From: Xanthomonas hortorum pv. pelargonii
Lineage (GTDB): Bacteria; Pseudomonadota; Gammaproteobacteria; Xanthomonadales; Xanthomonadaceae
Direction: 5' to 3'
DNA: 64,000 nt
NCBI RefSeq assembly: GCF_024499015.1
Contig: NZ_CP098604.1
Coordinates: forward strand, 3,224,001-3,288,000
In this document: one piece after another, positions 1-8,857 of the stretch
Layout of the letters: each line of letters begins with the position of its first letter
Numbering within the stretch: the first letter of the stretch is position 1
The notes under the pieces: model-generated
What the model was told of the DNA's origin: nothing
Seen by the model: the letters and a program-made list of their open reading frames with translations, nothing else
The model's database searches: none
Made by a program: the position numbers and the translations under genes

Positions 1-381
1 CTGCTGCCGGTCAGCGTGCCGGCGCATACGCCGTGGTTGCGCGCGGCCGCCGACGCATTTGCCATTGCATTGAAAACCGCAGGAATCACTGCGCCCAAGC
101 TACGCGTGCTTGCCGGTATCGACGCACGTGCCGTCACCACGCAGGCCTTGGTGATCGACACACTTGCCGCACAGCTTGCGCAGACCGTGCGCTGGTACGA
201 CGTGCTGGTGCAGGCCGCAGAACGCGGCGCACGCGTGTTTCTCGAACTGGGGCCAGGCAGCGCATTGGCGCGCATGGCGCGGGAGGTATTGCCGGACTGC
301 GAGGCGCGGTCGGTGGACGAATTCAACAGCACCCAAGGTGTTGTCGAGTGGGTCAACGCCGCGTGCGAGCGCGCGGCATGA
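1..381 (+). CDS. mdcH: Malonate decarboxylase, MdcH (malonyl transferase) subunit, C-terminal part
   Basis: The reading frame is open from the first base and ends at a stop at 379-381, leaving the last 126 residues of a FabD-like acyltransferase. The segment 'FLELGPGSALARMARE' is the conserved region near the C-terminus of malonyl-CoA acyltransferases. MdcH loads malonate onto the acyl-carrier subunit of malonate decarboxylase. The assignment to Mdc rather than FabD rests on context: a dicarboxylate carrier and a GntR regulator follow on the same strand, the usual end of an mdc operon. The N-terminal part with the catalytic Ser lies outside the window. Confidence 0.8.
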   Translation: MLPVSVPAHTPWLRAAADAFAIALKTAGITAPKLRVLAGIDARAVTTQALVIDTLAAQLAQTVRWYDVLVQAAERGARVFLELGPGSALARMAREVLPDCEARSVDEFNSTQGVVEWVNAACERAA

Positions 382-539
382 GGTAACGCTAGGAGAAGCC
401 AGCAATGCATAGCGAGCAGGCAACCGCCTGGCAGCTGCGCATCAGTGGTGTTGGCCGCTCCTGGTGTCTGACAGGACGTGACCCTTGGGTGGCGGGTGGC
501 CATCCGTGCTGTACGCGTATCAGGTGTCTGGGAGGGCGC

Positions 540-1895
540 ATGACCCCGCAAATTGCAACGATTCTTGGCTTGGTGATCATGTTCATCGTCGCCACCGCAT
601 TGCCCATCAACATGGGTGCGGTGGCCTTCGCGCTGGCCTTCATCATCGGCGGCGTGTGGGTGGGGCTGGACGGCAAGGAGGTACTGGCCGGCTTTCCGGG
701 CGACCTGTTCCTGACCCTGGTCGGCATCACCTATCTGTTCGCCATCGCGCAGAAGAACGGCACCATCGATCTGCTGGTGCACTGGGCGGTACGCGCGGTG
801 CGCGGGCGCATCGTGGCGATCCCGTGGGTGATGTTCGTCATCACCGGCCTGCTCACTGCCTTCGGTGCGCTCGGGCCGGCGGCGGTGGCCATCATCGGCC
901 CGGTGGCGCTGCGCTTCGCCAAGCAGTACCGCATCAATCCCTTGATGATGGGCCTGCTGGTGATCCATGGCGCGCAGGGCGGCGGGTTTTCGCCGATCAG
1001 CGTGTATGGCGGCATCACCAACAAGGTGGTCGAAAAGGCCGGGTTGGACGTCACCGAGATGGCGGTGTTCCTCACCAGTCTTGGTTTCAACCTGATGATG
1101 GCGATCATCTGCTTCTGCGCCTTCGGCGGGCTCAAGCTGATGCGTCGGCAAGAGGTGTCGCTGGCGGATGCGCAATACGTGCCAGTGGCCGATGACCAGG
1201 CCTCCAAACGCCCATTTGCGATCGAAGGGCATGGCTCCCTGGTTGCCGCTGGCGGCGGTACCTTGTCGACCAATCCGCTGGCGCTGGAGGCTGTTGCCAT
1301 CACCCGCGATCGCTTGATCACGCTGGTGGGCTTGCTGGGTCTGGGTGTCGCGGCGCTGATCTACAACCTCAATGTCGGCCTGGTGTCGATCACCGTTGCT
1401 GTGGTCCTTGCATTGATCTCGCCCAGCGCGCAGAAAGGCGCAGTGGATGGCATCAGCTGGTCCACGGTGTTGTTGATCAGCGGCGTGGTCACCTACGTCG
1501 CAGTGCTGGAAAAGGCCGGCGCGGTGGATTACATCGGCACCGGTGTCTCGCAGATCGGCATGCCGTTGCTGGGTGCGCTGCTGGTCTGTTATGTCGGCGG
1601 CATCGTGTCTGCGTTCGCCTCGTCGGCGGCGGTGCTGGGCGCCACCATTCCGCTGGCGGTACCGTTCCTGATGCAGGGCCAGTTGGGTGCGGCCGGGGTG
1701 ATCTGCGCGCTCGCGGTGTCCTCCACCATCGTCGATGTCAGCTCGTTCTCCACCAACGGCGCGCTGGTGGTGGCTTCGGCGGCGAAAGAGGAGCGCGACG
1801 CGCTGTTCCGCCGCTTCCTGGTCTACAGCGGGCTGGTGGTGTTGTTGGGGCCACTGACCGCGTGGCTGCTGTTCGTGGTGCCGGGCTGGCTGTGA
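540..1895 (+). CDS. MatC-type malonate/dicarboxylate carrier
   Basis: A polytopic inner-membrane protein of 451 residues with about a dozen hydrophobic segments. It resembles the MatC family of dicarboxylate carriers: two halves, each with a short Gly/Ser/Pro-rich re-entrant-like stretch ('GAQGGGFSPISVYGG' and 'VSSFSTNGALVV'). It probably imports malonate for the upstream decarboxylase. I chose the ATG at 540, preceded by GGAGGG, over an in-frame start at 405, because the added 45 residues are not membrane-like and overlap the short gap after mdcH. The central loop (about residues 200-260) is hydrophilic. Substrate is inferred from context. Confidence 0.8.
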   Translation: MTPQIATILGLVIMFIVATALPINMGAVAFALAFIIGGVWVGLDGKEVLAGFPGDLFLTLVGITYLFAIAQKNGTIDLLVHWAVRAVRGRIVAIPWVMFVITGLLTAFGALGPAAVAIIGPVALRFAKQYRINPLMMGLLVIHGAQGGGFSPISVYGGITNKVVEKAGLDVTEMAVFLTSLGFNLMMAIICFCAFGGLKLMRRQEVSLADAQYVPVADDQASKRPFAIEGHGSLVAAGGGTLSTNPLALEAVAITRDRLITLVGLLGLGVAALIYNLNVGLVSITVAVVLALISPSAQKGAVDGISWSTVLLISGVVTYVAVLEKAGAVDYIGTGVSQIGMPLLGALLVCYVGGIVSAFASSAAVLGATIPLAVPFLMQGQLGAAGVICALAVSSTIVDVSSFSTNGALVVASAAKEERDALFRRFLVYSGLVVLLGPLTAWLLFVVPGWL

Positions 1896-1974
1896 GCCGG
1901 CACGCGCACAGCGGCGGAGTGGGGCGCCCCCGTAGAATGGGCGCCCTCGCTCCGACGCTAACGACCTGCCCGCC

Positions 1975-2694
1975 ATGACCCTCGCCCCTGATTCGCGCAC
2001 CGCCAAAAAGCGCGTACCGCTGTACGAGGAAGTGGCCGAGCGCCTGCGCCAGAAGATCTACGACTACGCGTTGCCACCGGGCGAGTGGATCGACGAGCCG
2101 GCGCTGGCCGAAGAACTCGGCATCAGCCGCACGCCCTTGCGCGAAAGCCTCAAGCTGCTCGCCGCCGAAGGCCTGGTGCAACTGGACGCCGGCCGTGGCA
2201 GCCGGGTCACGCGGCTGACGCTGGAAGATCTCAACCAGCTGTTCCCGGTGATGGCCATGCTCGAAGGCCGCTGCGCCCACGATGCAGTCAAGCGCATCGA
2301 TGCGGCCGGCGTGCAGCGGTTGGAAGAGCTGCACGCGGCGATGGAAACCGCCGCCGCCGCTGGCGACCTGGCCGAGTACTACCGCAACAATTATCTGATC
2401 CACGAAACCGTGCAGCAGTACGCCGGCAATCCGTGGTTGATCCGTGTCACCCACGATCTGCACCGCATCTTGAAGATGCATCGCGGCCGTCAGCTGTTGA
2501 CCCCGGGGCGCATGGCGCAGTCGTTGGCCGAGCATCGTGCATTGATGGAGTGCGTGCGGCGCGGCGATGCCGAAGGTGCAGAGCGCACGATGCACGGGCA
2601 TCTGTTGAGTCAGGGGCAGGCCTTGGCGGCGTATGTGGCAGCGGGCGGAATGTTGAACGTGCCTGCACCGTTACCGCGGGTGGGTGGTGTGTAG
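1975..2694 (+). CDS. GntR/FadR-type regulator, probably of malonate use
   Basis: 239 residues. The N-terminal winged helix (about residues 12-80) includes the typical 'LAEELGISRTPLRESLKLLAAEGLV' recognition region. An all-helical FCD ligand domain follows (about 90-220), with metal/ligand-type Asp, Asn and His residues such as 'NNYLIHETV' and 'SLAEHRALMECV'. FCD-type GntR proteins normally bind small carboxylic acids. It lies 79 bp after the carrier on the same strand, so it is a plausible repressor or activator of the mdc operon with malonate or malonyl-CoA as effector. That role is inference from position. Confidence 0.82.
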   Translation: MTLAPDSRTAKKRVPLYEEVAERLRQKIYDYALPPGEWIDEPALAEELGISRTPLRESLKLLAAEGLVQLDAGRGSRVTRLTLEDLNQLFPVMAMLEGRCAHDAVKRIDAAGVQRLEELHAAMETAAAAGDLAEYYRNNYLIHETVQQYAGNPWLIRVTHDLHRILKMHRGRQLLTPGRMAQSLAEHRALMECVRRGDAEGAERTMHGHLLSQGQALAAYVAAGGMLNVPAPLPRVGGV

Positions 2695-2723
2695 AGACGC
2701 CGTGGCGAACCGCTTAAAGCAGC

Positions 2724-2866
2724 TGGCTTGACCCCAGGGGCGCCTGACGCTCGTACCCTTCTCCCACCGGGAGAAGGTGCCCGAAGGGCGGATGAGGGTA
2801 CGTCCGCACGTAGCGGCGGGAAGCTCTTGCTCTTGCGAATCCCAAATCCCAAATCCCAAATCCCAG
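2724..2866. repeat. Intergenic repeat with four tandem AATCCCA heptamers
   Basis: Between the convergent GntR and HAD genes lies non-coding DNA with a short hairpin (CTTCTCCCACCGGGAGAAG, 2758-2776). Four perfect tandem copies of AATCCCA follow at 2838-2865. Hairpins of this CTCCC-CGGGAG type are common between Xanthomonas genes. It may serve as a bidirectional terminator, but there is no T-tract. Confidence 0.5.
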
Positions 2867-2882
2867 CCATTGAAAAACCGGG

Positions 2883-3506
2883 CTACTGCACACCCAACCC
2901 AAGCAACCCGTCCACACGTTCAATCAACTGCGTCCCAGCCAACCCGGCAAACACCTCCGGGTGCGCATAGCCCCACGCAACGGCAGCAAACGGCAACCCC
3001 ACCACTTGCGCCGCTTCCCAGTCGGCAACTTGGTCGCCCACATACACCGCCTGCGTCGCGCCATACCCGGTGGCGCGCAACACACGACGCAAGGCGCGTT
3101 GCTTGCCCAGCAGATGCGCACCACCGTCGATCACGGCGAACTTCGCACTCAACTCCGCTCCTAACGCGCGTTGCACATTCTCCACCGAGTTGGACGACAC
3201 CACCGCCAGGCGCGTGCCGCTGGCATGCAGCGTCTCTACTACGTCGGCAATGCCGGCAAACAACGCCATCGGCGGTGCGGCGCGCATCAGGCGGATAAAG
3301 TCGGCGGCCACCAGCGGCACGCGCCAGGCACGCAGCCCGGAGGCCTTCAACAGCTCCCGCGTACTCAGCCGGCGAGCATCCTCCACCTCGTGCGCTTGTG
3401 CCGCACGGAACCCGTGCCGCTCGGCCAGCACGCGCTGCGTGCTCAAAAAGAAGCCGAACGAGTCGGCCAGGGTGCCGTCGAAATCGAAAATGATCAGTGC
3501 GGGCAT
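2883..3506 (-). CDS. HAD-superfamily hydrolase (phosphoglycolate phosphatase-like)
   Basis: 207 residues with the haloacid dehalogenase motifs in order. Motif I 'IIFDFDGTLADS' lies at residues 4-15 (nucleophile Asp and acid/base Asp). Motif II Ser/Thr is in 'LAVVSSNS'. A Lys region precedes motif III/IV 'AVYVGDQVADWEAA'. The helical cap follows motif I, which places it with Gph-like subfamily IA enzymes that hydrolyse small phosphate esters. It stands alone, convergent with the GntR gene and followed upstream by a MITE-like repeat. The substrate cannot be told from sequence. Confidence 0.82.
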   Translation of the reverse strand: MPALIIFDFDGTLADSFGFFLSTQRVLAERHGFRAAQAHEVEDARRLSTRELLKASGLRAWRVPLVAADFIRLMRAAPPMALFAGIADVVETLHASGTRLAVVSSNSVENVQRALGAELSAKFAVIDGGAHLLGKQRALRRVLRATGYGATQAVYVGDQVADWEAAQVVGLPFAAVAWGYAHPEVFAGLAGTQLIERVDGLLGLGVQ

Positions 3507-3603
3507 TGCAACGCAAGTATCAGGGCGTCATAGCCTACCCAATGCCGCTGACGCGCCATGCGCACACACGGCACTACATGTGCGCGCAGGCGATGAAATT
3601 TAA

Positions 3604-3745
3604 AGCGGCTAACAAAACGACTGTGCTCACCGTCAGGCGCGAGCCGCCAGTGTTCGGAATCGGCATGTACCACTCGTACACTCCGGTTCTGAGCGCGCCA
3701 TCCACGCCCGCCTGACCACTGCTCGCTACAGTTTTGTTAGCCGCT
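3604..3745. mobile_element. MITE-like element with 15-bp terminal inverted repeats
   Basis: AGCGGCTAACAAAAC at 3604-3618 is repeated exactly in inverted orientation as GTTTTGTTAGCCGCT at 3731-3745. The 142-bp unit between has no credible ORF and fills the space between the HAD gene and the rsb-like operon. I see no clear target duplication. The right repeat abuts the stop codon of the antagonist gene and could also act as its terminator on the minus strand. Confidence 0.5.
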
Positions 3746-3746
3746 C

Positions 3747-4166
3747 TTACGCTTCGGCAAAGTGCGGCTGGATCGGGTTGTCGCCGTCGGCGTGCTGTTC
3801 GATGACTTTGCGCTGCATCGCGGCCAGATACGCATCCAGCTCTTCGGTGGAGGCGAACACATCGCTCAGCGGCACCGCCTTGACCATGTCGAAGACCTTG
3901 CGGATCTGCGGTTGCGGGTTGGTCACCAGCAGCTTGCCCTGGCGCGTTGCCAGGGTCTTGCGGGCCTTGAAGATGACGCGGATGCCGGCGCTGGAAATGT
4001 ATTCCAGTGCGGTCAGGTCCAGCACCAGGGTGACGATGGTGGTGCCCAGCAGTGGCGACAGCGCCGCCTCAAGGTCCAGATAGGTATGCGTGTCCAGGCG
4101 CCCGGTCAGGATGACGCGTTGACGGGTGTCTTGCGCCGGATCGATGTGGATGGCGAGCGTGGTCAT
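3747..4166 (-). CDS. STAS-domain anti-anti-sigma factor (RsbV/SpoIIAA-like)
   Basis: 139 residues with a single STAS domain. The motif 'LEYISSAGIRVIFKA' holds the Ser expected to be phosphorylated by the partner kinase, inside the canonical D-x-S-x-x-(G/A) context. In partner switching, the unphosphorylated form binds the anti-sigma kinase and releases its target. The start at 4166 overlaps the stop of the kinase gene by 4 bp, so it is the third gene of a tight operon. A longer in-frame N-terminal extension to 4343 lies entirely within the kinase gene and was rejected. Confidence 0.85.
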   Translation of the reverse strand: MTTLAIHIDPAQDTRQRVILTGRLDTHTYLDLEAALSPLLGTTIVTLVLDLTALEYISSAGIRVIFKARKTLATRQGKLLVTNPQPQIRKVFDMVKAVPLSDVFASTEELDAYLAAMQRKVIEQHADGDNPIQPHFAEA

Positions 4167-4594
4167 GACATGGTCTCGGGGACAGGGGCATACGGGTGAA
4201 GCAGGGTGACGCGTACCACGTTGTATGCGCCATCGCGGCGGTAGGCGATGTGATCGGCGAATTGATTGACCAGAAACAGGCCCAAACCGCCAATCGCGCG
4301 CGCATCCAGATCGGCGTCCAGATCGGGGGCGGGCACGGCGCAAGGATCGAAGGCGTCGCCGGGGTCGCGCAACTCCAGCACCAGGGCCTGCGCGTCCACC
4401 TGCAATTGCACACGCAGCGGTTGTTCGTCGCCTTGACCGTGCAGCAGTGCGTTGCAGCCAAGCTCTTCCACGATCAGCCGCACCTGGCCGATACGCTCGG
4501 GATGCAGGCCTTCACGTATCAGCGAGTGTTCCAGCGCGTTGCTGACATAAGCCAGATCGTCCAGCGACGGGGCGATGGCCAGCTCGAGCATCAT
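4163..4594 (-). CDS. RsbW/SpoIIAB-like anti-sigma serine kinase
   Basis: 143 residues, a GHKL-fold ATPase. The N-box 'IVEELGCNALLHGQG' (catalytic Glu and Mg-binding Asn), a D-x-G box in 'LELRDPGDAFDP', and a G-box 'GLGLFLVNQFADHIAYRR' are all present. Such kinases phosphorylate a STAS antagonist and sequester a sigma factor or another partner. It overlaps both neighbours by 4 bp and is translationally coupled between the phosphatase and the antagonist. No sigma factor is encoded nearby, so the final target is unknown. Confidence 0.85.
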   Translation of the reverse strand: MMLELAIAPSLDDLAYVSNALEHSLIREGLHPERIGQVRLIVEELGCNALLHGQGDEQPLRVQLQVDAQALVLELRDPGDAFDPCAVPAPDLDADLDARAIGGLGLFLVNQFADHIAYRRDGAYNVVRVTLLHPYAPVPETMS

Positions 4595-6567
4595 GGTGTG
4601 GTTGCCTCCCCGGCGGCATTCGGCTCAGCATGCTCCTGGCGCAGCCGGATCGCCAGCAGCGTGATGTCGTCGTACGCATCGGCCTGGCCGGTGAAGCCGG
4701 CAATGTCGTCTATGACCGCCTTGCACTGTGCCGCCGCGCTACGGCGCGGGTGCAGCGCGGCCAGCAGCCGCTCCAGCCCGTAGCTGGCGCCGTGTTCGTC
4801 CATCGCCTCGGTCACGCCATCGGTATACCCCAGCAGGGTCTGCCCGGCGCTCATGCGGCCCTGCAGCACCGGGTAGGCCAGCTGCGGTTCGATGCCCAGC
4901 GGCGCACCGGTTTCCAGCGGCAACGGCCGCACCGTGCCATCCAGGTCGATCAACAGCGGCGGCTCGTGCCCGGCGCTGGCCAGCCAGTATTCGCCGCTCA
5001 CCACATTGATCACCCCGCACAGCACGGTGGCGAACATGCACGGCTCGTTGTTCTCGGCCAGCCGCGTGGAGGCGGCGATCAAAATGGCGTCCGGGCGCGT
5101 GTGCCGGCGCGCGGCGATTTCCAGCACGCTCACCGCGCGCGCCATGAACAAGGCCGCCGGCACGCCCTTGTCGGAGACATCGCCCACCACAAACCACAAC
5201 AGCCCCGGCTCGGTCTCGATGAAGTGGTAAAAATCGCCGCCCACCGCCTTGGCCGGTTCCAGCCAGGCGCAGGTTTCCAGATGCGAGTTGGCGCGGTCGA
5301 AGGTACGCCCGGACGGCAGCATCGCCTGCTGGATCTCGCGCGCAATCTGCAGCTCGCTGTACATGCGCTCGCGCGCAGAGGTCATCTCGCCGATCTGCGC
5401 GATATGGTCGCGGATCGCACCGCGCGCACTGTCGAACGCACGCGCCATCACGCCCACTTCGTCATCGCGCTCGATATGCCGCAGCGGGTACTCGAATTCG
5501 CCACGACGAAAATGCTCGGCGGTATCGGTCAATTCCTCGATCGGCCGCGTCAAGGTGCGCGTGATCAGCCCCATCAACCACCACCACACTGCCGCGCCCA
5601 GCAACGCCGCCAACGCCACCCATGCGGCCAGCCAGTTCAGGCCGGCCAGCACGTAGTTTTCCGATGCGGACAGCACGAAGGTCCAGCCGCTGCGCCCCAC
5701 CGCCGCGCTATGGGTCAGAAAGCGCTCGCCATCGGGCGCGGTGTGCGAAAACGAAATTGGTTGGCCCGCCGCCACTGCACGCTGCAGCGGCGCCAGATCC
5801 GGGCGCGAACGCGCCACGTAGGTAGCGAGCGTGTCATGCAGATTGAGCGCAGGGTCGGGGCTGAACATCACCATCCCCTCCGGCGACAACAGCATCGGCC
5901 GGATGCTGATGTCGTGCGGCAGCTGGTCGATGATGGCGCGCAGATGTTGCAGCGGCAGATCCACGCTCACCATGCCCACCGGCGCCGCATCCACGGCATC
6001 GCCCGGCCGACGCAGCGGCAGGTTGTAACTGGTGTACAACTCGCCGCCGCCATTGGTGTTGATATATGGCTCGGACCACCATGCACGCCCTTCGCGCTGG
6101 GTGCGCAGATACCACGGCATCGCGCGGTAGTCGTCGCCGAGCTCCTGCACCGATTTTTCCAGCACGCGCGTGCCCTCGCGATGCACGTACCAGACAAACC
6201 CGGTATCGCCGGCTTTTTGCGTGCGCGGTTCGATGATCAAACGCGCCGCGCCGATATCCGGGTCGCCACTGAGCGTGGCCAGCAGCAACGCACGCAGATT
6301 GAACGGCTGCAGCCCCACCGCACCACTGCTGGCGGCCAATGTGCGGCCGCTCACCTGCACCGAATCCAGCATCGCCGCCAGGCTACGCGCGGTCTGCTCG
6401 GTCAAGCCATCCACTTCGGTGCGCGCCGCCTCCACCAATTCGGCACGTGCGCCCAGATAAAACACCGTGCCCAGGACCGCCAGCAGCAGTACCAGCACTG
6501 CGGTGGCGGCCAGCAACACGCGCATGCGCAGGCTGCGCCGCCAGTGCACGCGTGGGGTGACGGCCAC
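4591..6567 (-). CDS. RsbU/SpoIIE-type membrane serine phosphatase with periplasmic sensor and HAMP
   Basis: 658 residues. The order is: membrane segment (about 15-40), a large periplasmic sensor resembling a double-Cache domain (about 45-305, with 'WYLRTQREGRAWWSEPYI'), a second membrane segment ('WLAAWVALAALLGAAVWWWLMGLI'), HAMP (about 335-390), then a PP2C/SpoIIE phosphatase domain to the C-terminus. Metal-binding motifs are 'AVGGDFYHF', 'VVGDVSDKGVPAALFMA' and 'GYTDGVTEAMDE'. It should dephosphorylate the STAS antagonist two genes downstream when its ligand is sensed. It is the first gene of the operon and is divergent from the lipoprotein at 6740. Confidence 0.88.
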   Translation of the reverse strand: MAVTPRVHWRRSLRMRVLLAATAVLVLLLAVLGTVFYLGARAELVEAARTEVDGLTEQTARSLAAMLDSVQVSGRTLAASSGAVGLQPFNLRALLLATLSGDPDIGAARLIIEPRTQKAGDTGFVWYVHREGTRVLEKSVQELGDDYRAMPWYLRTQREGRAWWSEPYINTNGGGELYTSYNLPLRRPGDAVDAAPVGMVSVDLPLQHLRAIIDQLPHDISIRPMLLSPEGMVMFSPDPALNLHDTLATYVARSRPDLAPLQRAVAAGQPISFSHTAPDGERFLTHSAAVGRSGWTFVLSASENYVLAGLNWLAAWVALAALLGAAVWWWLMGLITRTLTRPIEELTDTAEHFRRGEFEYPLRHIERDDEVGVMARAFDSARGAIRDHIAQIGEMTSARERMYSELQIAREIQQAMLPSGRTFDRANSHLETCAWLEPAKAVGGDFYHFIETEPGLLWFVVGDVSDKGVPAALFMARAVSVLEIAARRHTRPDAILIAASTRLAENNEPCMFATVLCGVINVVSGEYWLASAGHEPPLLIDLDGTVRPLPLETGAPLGIEPQLAYPVLQGRMSAGQTLLGYTDGVTEAMDEHGASYGLERLLAALHPRRSAAAQCKAVIDDIAGFTGQADAYDDITLLAIRLRQEHAEPNAAGEATTP

Positions 6568-6739
6568 GTTGTCGGCTGGCGATGTGAACCCCGTGGCGAT
6601 AACGCGCTCCCCCTAGCTGACAGGTCGAATCATGGCAGCTTTCCGGCGGGCAACAACTGCCTCACGTCAGCTGCCGTAAATTGACCCCACCGGCTCAAGC
6701 GGACTAGATTGAGCCCCCTTATCGCCATGGAGGCCGGCC

Positions 6740-7408
6740 TTGCGCCTGATTCTCACACCGAGCCTGCTGGCCCTTTTGCTTACGGCCTGTAACGCCCCGG
6801 AGACCAGCATGACCCAGACCACATCCCCCGCAACCGAGGCCACTGCAGAAGCCGACGTGGAGGCGGGCGGTCGCGGCCTTGCCAAATTGAATCCCAGCCC
6901 GCGCAAGGCCTTCGAGGTCACGCTCACCCTCGACAAGGCGCCCGGTGCCTTCGGCCTGGTCCAGGGTGCGGCGCAATACGACGTCAGCAACGAAGCCGAA
7001 TGCGGCAAGATCCAGGCCGAGACCGGTACCGCCGGGCGCATCACCAGCCAGGAAGACTTCGCGCTCAAGAAGATCTCCGACACCGAATACCGCGGCACCG
7101 TCTATCTGGACCTGATGCAGGACGAGGACTATTACGGCCGCGGCGTCTGCCATTGGGAATTCAGCGGTGCCAGCGTGCTGCTCAAGGCCACCGGTGCCGA
7201 AGAAGAGACGCGCTTTTTGTCGTTTATCGAAGGCAAGACGGTGACTGCGCAGCAGGCTTCGACCAAGTATTACTGGAGTGAGCGCTATCCGCGTTCGGGC
7301 ATGAGCGATTTTCCAGACATGGGCGAGCTTGATACCGAAAAGTTCAAGCCTGAGATTCGCGACAAGCTGTTCACCATCACATTGGCTGCCAAGGAAGCGA
7401 CGCCATGA
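6740..7408 (+). CDS. Lipoprotein, likely immunity protein for the lipase effector
   Basis: 222 residues with a lipoprotein signal peptide and lipobox 'LLLTAC' (Cys at 17), so the mature protein should sit in the periplasm. A TTG at 6740 is used because no ATG in this frame precedes the signal sequence. The gene overlaps the lipase effector gene by 4 bp (ATGA), the usual arrangement of T4SS immunity genes in Xanthomonas. A periplasmic inhibitor fits a toxin that attacks membrane phospholipids. The fold is not recognised. Immunity function is inferred from gene order and signal peptide. Confidence 0.72.
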   Translation: MRLILTPSLLALLLTACNAPETSMTQTTSPATEATAEADVEAGGRGLAKLNPSPRKAFEVTLTLDKAPGAFGLVQGAAQYDVSNEAECGKIQAETGTAGRITSQEDFALKKISDTEYRGTVYLDLMQDEDYYGRGVCHWEFSGASVLLKATGAEEETRFLSFIEGKTVTAQQASTKYYWSERYPRSGMSDFPDMGELDTEKFKPEIRDKLFTITLAAKEATP

Positions 7409-8727
7409 CCATCCCTTCACAGCAATACGCTGATCTGTCCAACGATATTTACGAGGACCGTGCGGTAGGGCGGCGTGCTCCGGATCAGAAAGAACTGTTT
7501 GAAACCGGTGGAGAGAAATACGCTGTCCTGGAGCATGTCAACAACAAAGCTACCGGCTATCAGGGCACCATCTATCGCCGTGAAAGCACCGGTGAGATCG
7601 TGGTCTCGCATCGCGGTACCGAGGGCAAGCTCGACGACATCCTCACCGATGGGGCGATGGTGCGGAGCCGGCATAATCCGCAAGCCGACGATGCGTTGAC
7701 CTTGACAAAGCATGCGCTGGACTACGCAAAAGAATACGGGGAGCAGAACGGTCGTACGCCAGCAGTGACCGTCACCGGCCACTCCCTTGGCGGCGCACTC
7801 GCGCAGATCTCCGCACATCACTACGATCTCAAAGGCGAGACCTTTAACTCGTATGGCGCGGCCAGCCTGTCCTACCGTATTCCGGAAGGCGGTAACAGCG
7901 TGGTGAATCATGTAATGGCGTCCGATCCCGTGAGTGCGGCATCCCCGCACTTTGGCCAGGTGCGCATCTACGCAAAGCCTGATGAGATCAGCACGCTGAA
8001 CCACGCCGGCTACAGCAACAGTAGGGCCAATTTCCTGATTCCCGATTCACCGGTTGTCGCAGCCGGTGCATCGCTGGGCGCGCATAAGCTCGGCAACTTT
8101 CTGAACGAAGGTTCCGTCCTTAGCGATCCGAATGCACGCACGCTTGCCGAAACGAACAAGCGCATGATCAACGAGTACCGCACCGATCTGGATCAGATCC
8201 GCGCCGGCATCACCGTGATCAGCCGCAGCAACCTCGGCCTAGGCAAGGACGTCATAGACGCCATCCGTGGCCCGCTCGCCCCGGGCGAGCCCGCCAAGCG
8301 CGACGCGCGCGAGCATGGCAACGACCACACCTCGCTGCGCATCGATCAGCCCGGGCACGTGGGCAATAGCCTGTTCCAGGATGCGCAACGTGGCGTGCAC
8401 GCGCAGGACGCACGCGCCGGGCGCAGCCCGGATCAGCAGAGCGCGCAGTTATCCGGCTCGCTCGCCTCGGAGATGCATGCCGCCGGCGGCCAGCGCATCG
8501 ACGCGGTGATGATGAGCCCGGATGCGGCGCGCACCTTTGCCGTGCAGGGCCGCGTGGACGACCCCGCGCAGCTGCGCGTCAGCGTGGAGACGATGACCGC
8601 CATCAATACCCCGCTGGAACAGAGCAGCCAGCGCGTTGCAGAAAATGCCGCACGTCAGTCCGTGGCATTGGAACAACAGCAGTCGCAGACCCAGCAGCAA
8701 CAGCAGGGCGCCCGCGCGATGAGTTGA
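7405..8727 (+). CDS. T4SS antibacterial effector: class-3 lipase with XVIPCD tail
   Basis: 440 residues. The N-terminal half is an alpha/beta-hydrolase of the class-3 lipase type, with 'IVVSHRGTEG' near residue 65 and the nucleophile elbow 'VTVTGHSLGGALAQ' (Ser127). The C-terminal ~140 residues match the Xanthomonas VirD4-interacting conserved domain: 'RIDAVMMSPDAARTFAVQGRVDDPAQL', then 'TPLEQSSQRVAEN' and a Gln-rich end 'LEQQQSQTQQQQQ'. XVIPCD proteins are passed by VirD4 into rival bacteria. The likely role is phospholipid hydrolysis in the target periplasm. It is translationally coupled to the lipoprotein upstream and followed by a strong terminator. Confidence 0.9.
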   Translation: MTIPSQQYADLSNDIYEDRAVGRRAPDQKELFETGGEKYAVLEHVNNKATGYQGTIYRRESTGEIVVSHRGTEGKLDDILTDGAMVRSRHNPQADDALTLTKHALDYAKEYGEQNGRTPAVTVTGHSLGGALAQISAHHYDLKGETFNSYGAASLSYRIPEGGNSVVNHVMASDPVSAASPHFGQVRIYAKPDEISTLNHAGYSNSRANFLIPDSPVVAAGASLGAHKLGNFLNEGSVLSDPNARTLAETNKRMINEYRTDLDQIRAGITVISRSNLGLGKDVIDAIRGPLAPGEPAKRDAREHGNDHTSLRIDQPGHVGNSLFQDAQRGVHAQDARAGRSPDQQSAQLSGSLASEMHAAGGQRIDAVMMSPDAARTFAVQGRVDDPAQLRVSVETMTAINTPLEQSSQRVAENAARQSVALEQQQSQTQQQQQGARAMS

Positions 8728-8829
8728 GTGCGGTCATGCGTTAGCGGCCCGGTGGCGTTCATTCGCTTAACCAGCCTCCGTGACGCAGTGCCGCTTCAAC
8801 CTGCGACTGCTTCCATCGCACGTTGCACC

Positions 8830-8857
8830 AAAAACGCCGGCTTGCCCGGCGTTTTTT
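8830..8857 (+). terminator. Rho-independent terminator after the lipase effector
   Basis: AAAAACGCCGG, a CTTG loop, then CCCGGCGTTTTTT form a perfect GC-rich stem followed by six Ts, about 100 bp after the lipase effector stop codon. Confidence 0.88.

Noticed and set aside
2838..2865. Possible CRISPR-like array (AATCCCA repeats)
   Set aside because: The units are 7 bp in direct tandem with no spacers.
4630..6684. A 684-residue open frame opposite the phosphatase gene
   Set aside because: It is antisense to a protein with clear HAMP and PP2C motifs, is His/Gln/Arg-rich, has no domain, and arises from high-GC codon bias.
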